Assembly (NCBI RefSeq): GCF_014138605.1
Contig: NZ_JACJHX010000002.1
Span: forward strand, 37,806-101,805
Direction: 5' to 3'
DNA length: 64,000 bases
From: Peribacillus huizhouensis
Lineage (GTDB): Bacteria > Bacillota > Bacilli > Bacillales > DSM-1321
The position numbers and the translations under genes are program-made. Positions 61,546-64,000 of the stretch are shown in pieces (position 1 is the stretch's first letter; each line of letters begins with the position of its first letter). The notes under the pieces are model-generated. The model worked only from the letters and a program-made list of their open reading frames with translations. It was not told the origin of the DNA and did no database searches.

Positions 61546-61756
61546 AAGTGAAACTTCCATCAGCGGGGGTCCTTGTCCTTCATCCCCCACTGATGGTTAG
61601 TCCCGTTCTACTGTCGCGTCGTAGCACACGCTTCGATCAATCGACAGTACGAACCCGATTGGGCTTTTACGGGCAATTTTTGTCCCCCACCTACCATCTT
61701 TGTCCCTAATAGGCTTGAGGTGGGGGGTCTTGACTTTCCGTTAATGCGGGATAAAA
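61542..61756. repeat. Family A repeat, complete short form (copy A6)
   Basis: It begins TAAAGTGAAACTTCCATCAG, then GCGGGGG ... CCCCCACTGATGGTTAGTCC, CGTTCTACTGTCGC ... AATCGACAGTACG, AACCCGATTGGGCTTTTACG, CCCCCACCTACC ... GGCTTGAGGTGGGGGG, and ends TTTCCGTTAATGCGGGATAA. The best example to define the family. Between lepA and hemW. Confidence 0.7.
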
Positions 61757-61813
61757 AATCAAAAAGAGGCTAGACACCGAAAATACCATGGCCTACCCTC
61801 TTTTTGAATCTCA
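61757..61813 (-). terminator. Terminator of lepA
   Basis: On the minus strand CAAAAAGAGGGTAGGCCA and GTGTCTAGCCTCTTTTTG form the stem, followed by ATTTTTTATC. Confidence 0.75.
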
Positions 61814-61815
61814 CT

Positions 61816-63651
61816 TTATTTTTTTGGCGTTGTGTCGTCCATTTTTAGTACAGCCATAAATGCTTCCTGAGGCACTTCAACAGATCCAACTTGCTTCATC
61901 CGTTTTTTACCTTCTTTTTGCTTATCAAGAAGCTTACGTTTACGTGAAATGTCACCGCCATAACATTTTGCAAGAACGTTTTTCCGCATCGCACTTATCG
62001 TAGAACGAGCAACGATTTTTTGACCGATTGCCGCTTGGATCGGTACTTCAAATTGCTGCCTTGGGATTAGCTTCTTTAATTTTTCAACAATGACTTTCCC
62101 GCGGTCATAAGCAAAATCATTGTGAACGATAAAGCTTAATGCATCCACAGTCTCTGCATTCAATAGAATATCCATCTTCACTAGTTTAGACGGTTTATAG
62201 CCGATTAATTCATAATCAAATGAAGCATAGCCTCTCGTATTTGATTTCAATTGATCAAAGAAATCATAAACAATTTCAGAAAGTGGAATTTCATAATTGA
62301 TGCTGACACGCGTTTCATCTAAATACTGCATGTCGATGAAATTCCCTCGTTTGTTTTGACAAAGCTCCATAATAGCGCCGACAAATTCCGTTGGAGCCAT
62401 CATCGATGCTTTAACATAAGGTTCTTCAACATGCTCAATTTTTTGTGCTTCCGGCATATTAGACGGGTTATCAATTTTTAGCTGTGTACCATCTGTCATA
62501 ATGACATCATAAATAACGCTTGGCGCTGTCGTAATTAAATCGATTTTAAATTCACGTTCAATCCGTTCTTGAATAATTTCCATATGTAGTAGTCCTAAAA
62601 AACCACATCGGAAACCAAACCCGAGTGCTTGTGATGACTCAGGTTCAAACTGCAAAGCGGAATCATTTAATTCAAGCTTTTCAAGAGCGTCACGCAAGTC
62701 ATTAAATTTCGACGAATCAATTGGATATAGTCCGCAATACACCATTGGATTAAGTTTTCGGTAACCAGGTAGCGCTTCAGTCGCACCATTTTTGGCATTC
62801 GTAATCGTATCCCCGACACGTGTATCCCCAACATGTTTAATAGATGCTGATAAAAAGCCAACATCGCCGACATTAAGTTCATCAACAAGTTGAGCTTTCG
62901 GTGAGAAGACCCCAACTTCTGTGACATCGAACTCCTTGCCAGTCGCCATCATTTTTACTCGATCGCCTACTTTAACTGAACCGTCAATCACACGGATATA
63001 AGCAACAACACCGCGATACGCATCATACACGGAGTCAAAGATAAGCGCTTTTAAAGGAGCTTCTGGATCTCCTTGTGGTGCTGGAACTAATTCAACAACC
63101 TGTTCTAGAATATCCTCAATTCCAATACCAGCTTTAGCAGAAGCAAGAACTGCATCTGATGCATCCAGGCCGATGACTTCTTCAATTTCATTTCTTACCC
63201 GTTCAGGATCAGCACTCGGAAGATCAATTTTATTAATAACAGGAATAATTTCAAGATCATTATCTAATGCCAAATACACATTAGCTAGCGTCTGCGCTTC
63301 AATTCCTTGCGCAGCATCAACTACGAGCACAGCACCTTCACATGCTGCTAAGCTTCGAGAAACTTCATACGTAAAGTCGACGTGTCCCGGTGTGTCGATT
63401 AAATGGAAAATATATTCTTCTCCATCTTTCGCTAGATACTTTAATTGTACCGCATTCAATTTAATCGTAATTCCACGTTCACGCTCTAAATCCATTGAAT
63501 CGAGCAGCTGATTCTTCATTTCACGTTGCTGCAAGGCATTCGTCTTTTCTAAAATCCGATCTGCCAACGTCGATTTCCCATGGTCAATATGAGCAATGAT
63601 GGAAAAATTTCTAATTTTAGATTGTCTTTTTAATTTTTCTTCTCTATTCAT
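61816..63651 (-). CDS. lepA: Elongation factor 4 (LepA)
   Basis: 611 residues from the ATG at 63651 (AGGAGTG upstream). G1 [29 protein letters not shown], domains II and III, then the LepA-specific C-terminal part ending in [27 protein letters not shown] ribosome-bound GTPase that helps assembly or back-translocation. The stop TAA is followed by AGTGAGATTC, a short likeness to the family A edge. Confidence 0.97.
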   Translation of the reverse strand: MNREEKLKRQSKIRNFSIIAHIDHGKSTLADRILEKTNALQQREMKNQLLDSMDLERERGITIKLNAVQLKYLAKDGEEYIFHLIDTPGHVDFTYEVSRSLAACEGAVLVVDAAQGIEAQTLANVYLALDNDLEIIPVINKIDLPSADPERVRNEIEEVIGLDASDAVLASAKAGIGIEDILEQVVELVPAPQGDPEAPLKALIFDSVYDAYRGVVAYIRVIDGSVKVGDRVKMMATGKEFDVTEVGVFSPKAQLVDELNVGDVGFLSASIKHVGDTRVGDTITNAKNGATEALPGYRKLNPMVYCGLYPIDSSKFNDLRDALEKLELNDSALQFEPESSQALGFGFRCGFLGLLHMEIIQERIEREFKIDLITTAPSVIYDVIMTDGTQLKIDNPSNMPEAQKIEHVEEPYVKASMMAPTEFVGAIMELCQNKRGNFIDMQYLDETRVSINYEIPLSEIVYDFFDQLKSNTRGYASFDYELIGYKPSKLVKMDILLNAETVDALSFIVHNDFAYDRGKVIVEKLKKLIPRQQFEVPIQAAIGQKIVARSTISAMRKNVLAKCYGGDISRKRKLLDKQKEGKKRMKQVGSVEVPQEAFMAVLKMDDTTPKK

Positions 63652-63715
63652 CGCGTTCACTCCTACTTCTCGACACAAATGCACTGTTTTACATTATAAC
63701 AAGAGAAAAAGCAAG

Positions 63716-64000
63716 ATTCAAGAAAAAGCGGAAGGTGCCTGCTTATGTTCGAGCCGATGGCGTCTGGAGCTGGACAGTAGGAAAAGCGGAAGTGCCTTGG
63801 TCAGCTTGCGAAGAAAATAGGGATTGACCTTGGGAGGCGCCCTTTGCCTCTTGAGGGCAATCATCTTTTTCACAGCAAGCTAGGCACTGGAGCTGGACAG
63901 TAAGAAAAGCGGAAGTGCCTTGGTCAGCTTGCGAAGAAAATAGGGATTGACCTTGGGAGGCGCCCTTTGCCTCTTGAGGGCAATCATCTTTTTCACAGCA
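63716..64000. repeat. Family D tandem repeat, 124-base unit, runs off the window
   Basis: GAAAAGCGGAAGTGCCTTGG starts at 63781 and again at 63905, giving a 124-base period; the two units are identical as far as visible, apart from GTAGG/GTAAG at their border. Each holds GGGATTGACCTTGGGAGGCG, CCCTTTGCCTCTTGAGGGCA and GCTAGGCACTGGAGCTGGAC. A shorter, diverged unit precedes them from 63725. No gene is visible upstream of lepA. Confidence 0.75.

Noticed and set aside
63716..64000. Possible CRISPR array at the end of the window
   Set aside because: The repeat unit is 124 bases and continuous, with no alternation of short repeats and unique spacers, and no cas genes are near.

Overview
The window is a stretch of chromosome from a low-GC, endospore-forming member of the Bacillaceae. 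Gene content and order follow the Bacillus subtilis yqe/yqf region (lepA-hemW-hrcA-grpE-dnaK-dnaJ-prmA-rsmE-mtaB ... rpsU-yqeY-nfeD-floA-yqfC-yqfD-phoH-pgpH-ybeY-dgkA-cdd-era-yqzL-recO-glyQS-ccpN-yqfL-yqxD-dnaG-rpoD-cccA-trmK-yqfO-ispH-yqfQ-cshB-nfo ... yqfT ... zur-yqfW-yqfX-ispG-yqfZ). Sporulation-type genes (yqfC, yqfD), a glycyl T-box and a CIRCE operator fit this. No rRNA, tRNA, prophage, CRISPR array or intact insertion sequence is visible.

Layout: 1-7 kb holds a DUF1189 membrane gene, a LysM gene, ispG, yqfX, yqfW and a zinc operon (adcC-adcB-zur) behind a Zur-type operator. 7-17 kb is the variable part: a frameshifted nitroreductase, a drug-efflux MFS gene, and an almost complete pentose phosphate set (zwf-tkt-gnd-tal, with rpiA alongside) next to an HxlR-type regulator, all between nfo and yqfT. 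17-26 kb has nfo, cshB, yqfQ, ispH, a decayed PAP2 phosphatase, yqfO-trmK and mntH with a MntR-type palindrome. 26-49 kb is core machinery: sigma A, primase, glycyl-tRNA synthetase, RecO, Era, YbeY, the c-di-AMP phosphodiesterase PgpH, PhoH, FloA/NfeD and S21. 49-64 kb has a Na/Pi cotransporter, deoC, mtaB and the heat-shock operon, hemW and lepA.

The unusual feature is the density of non-coding repeats between these conserved genes. I separate five families by eye. A: paired-hairpin elements starting TAAAGTGAAACTTC and ending GCGGGATAAA. B: palindromes with GGGTCAGACCC arms. C: about 200-bp elements with an ACGCCACCATTTAC core. D: GAAAAGCGGAAG tandem units. E: one MITE-like element with terminal inverted repeats. 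Family A repeatedly places the TAA at its edge exactly on the stop codon of a neighbouring gene and supplies a hairpin just downstream. A double-hairpin module recurs inside A and D copies with different stem bases but preserved pairing, which suggests that the RNA structure is kept. The families are the best candidates for undescribed biology here; the protein-coding genes are almost all recognisable.
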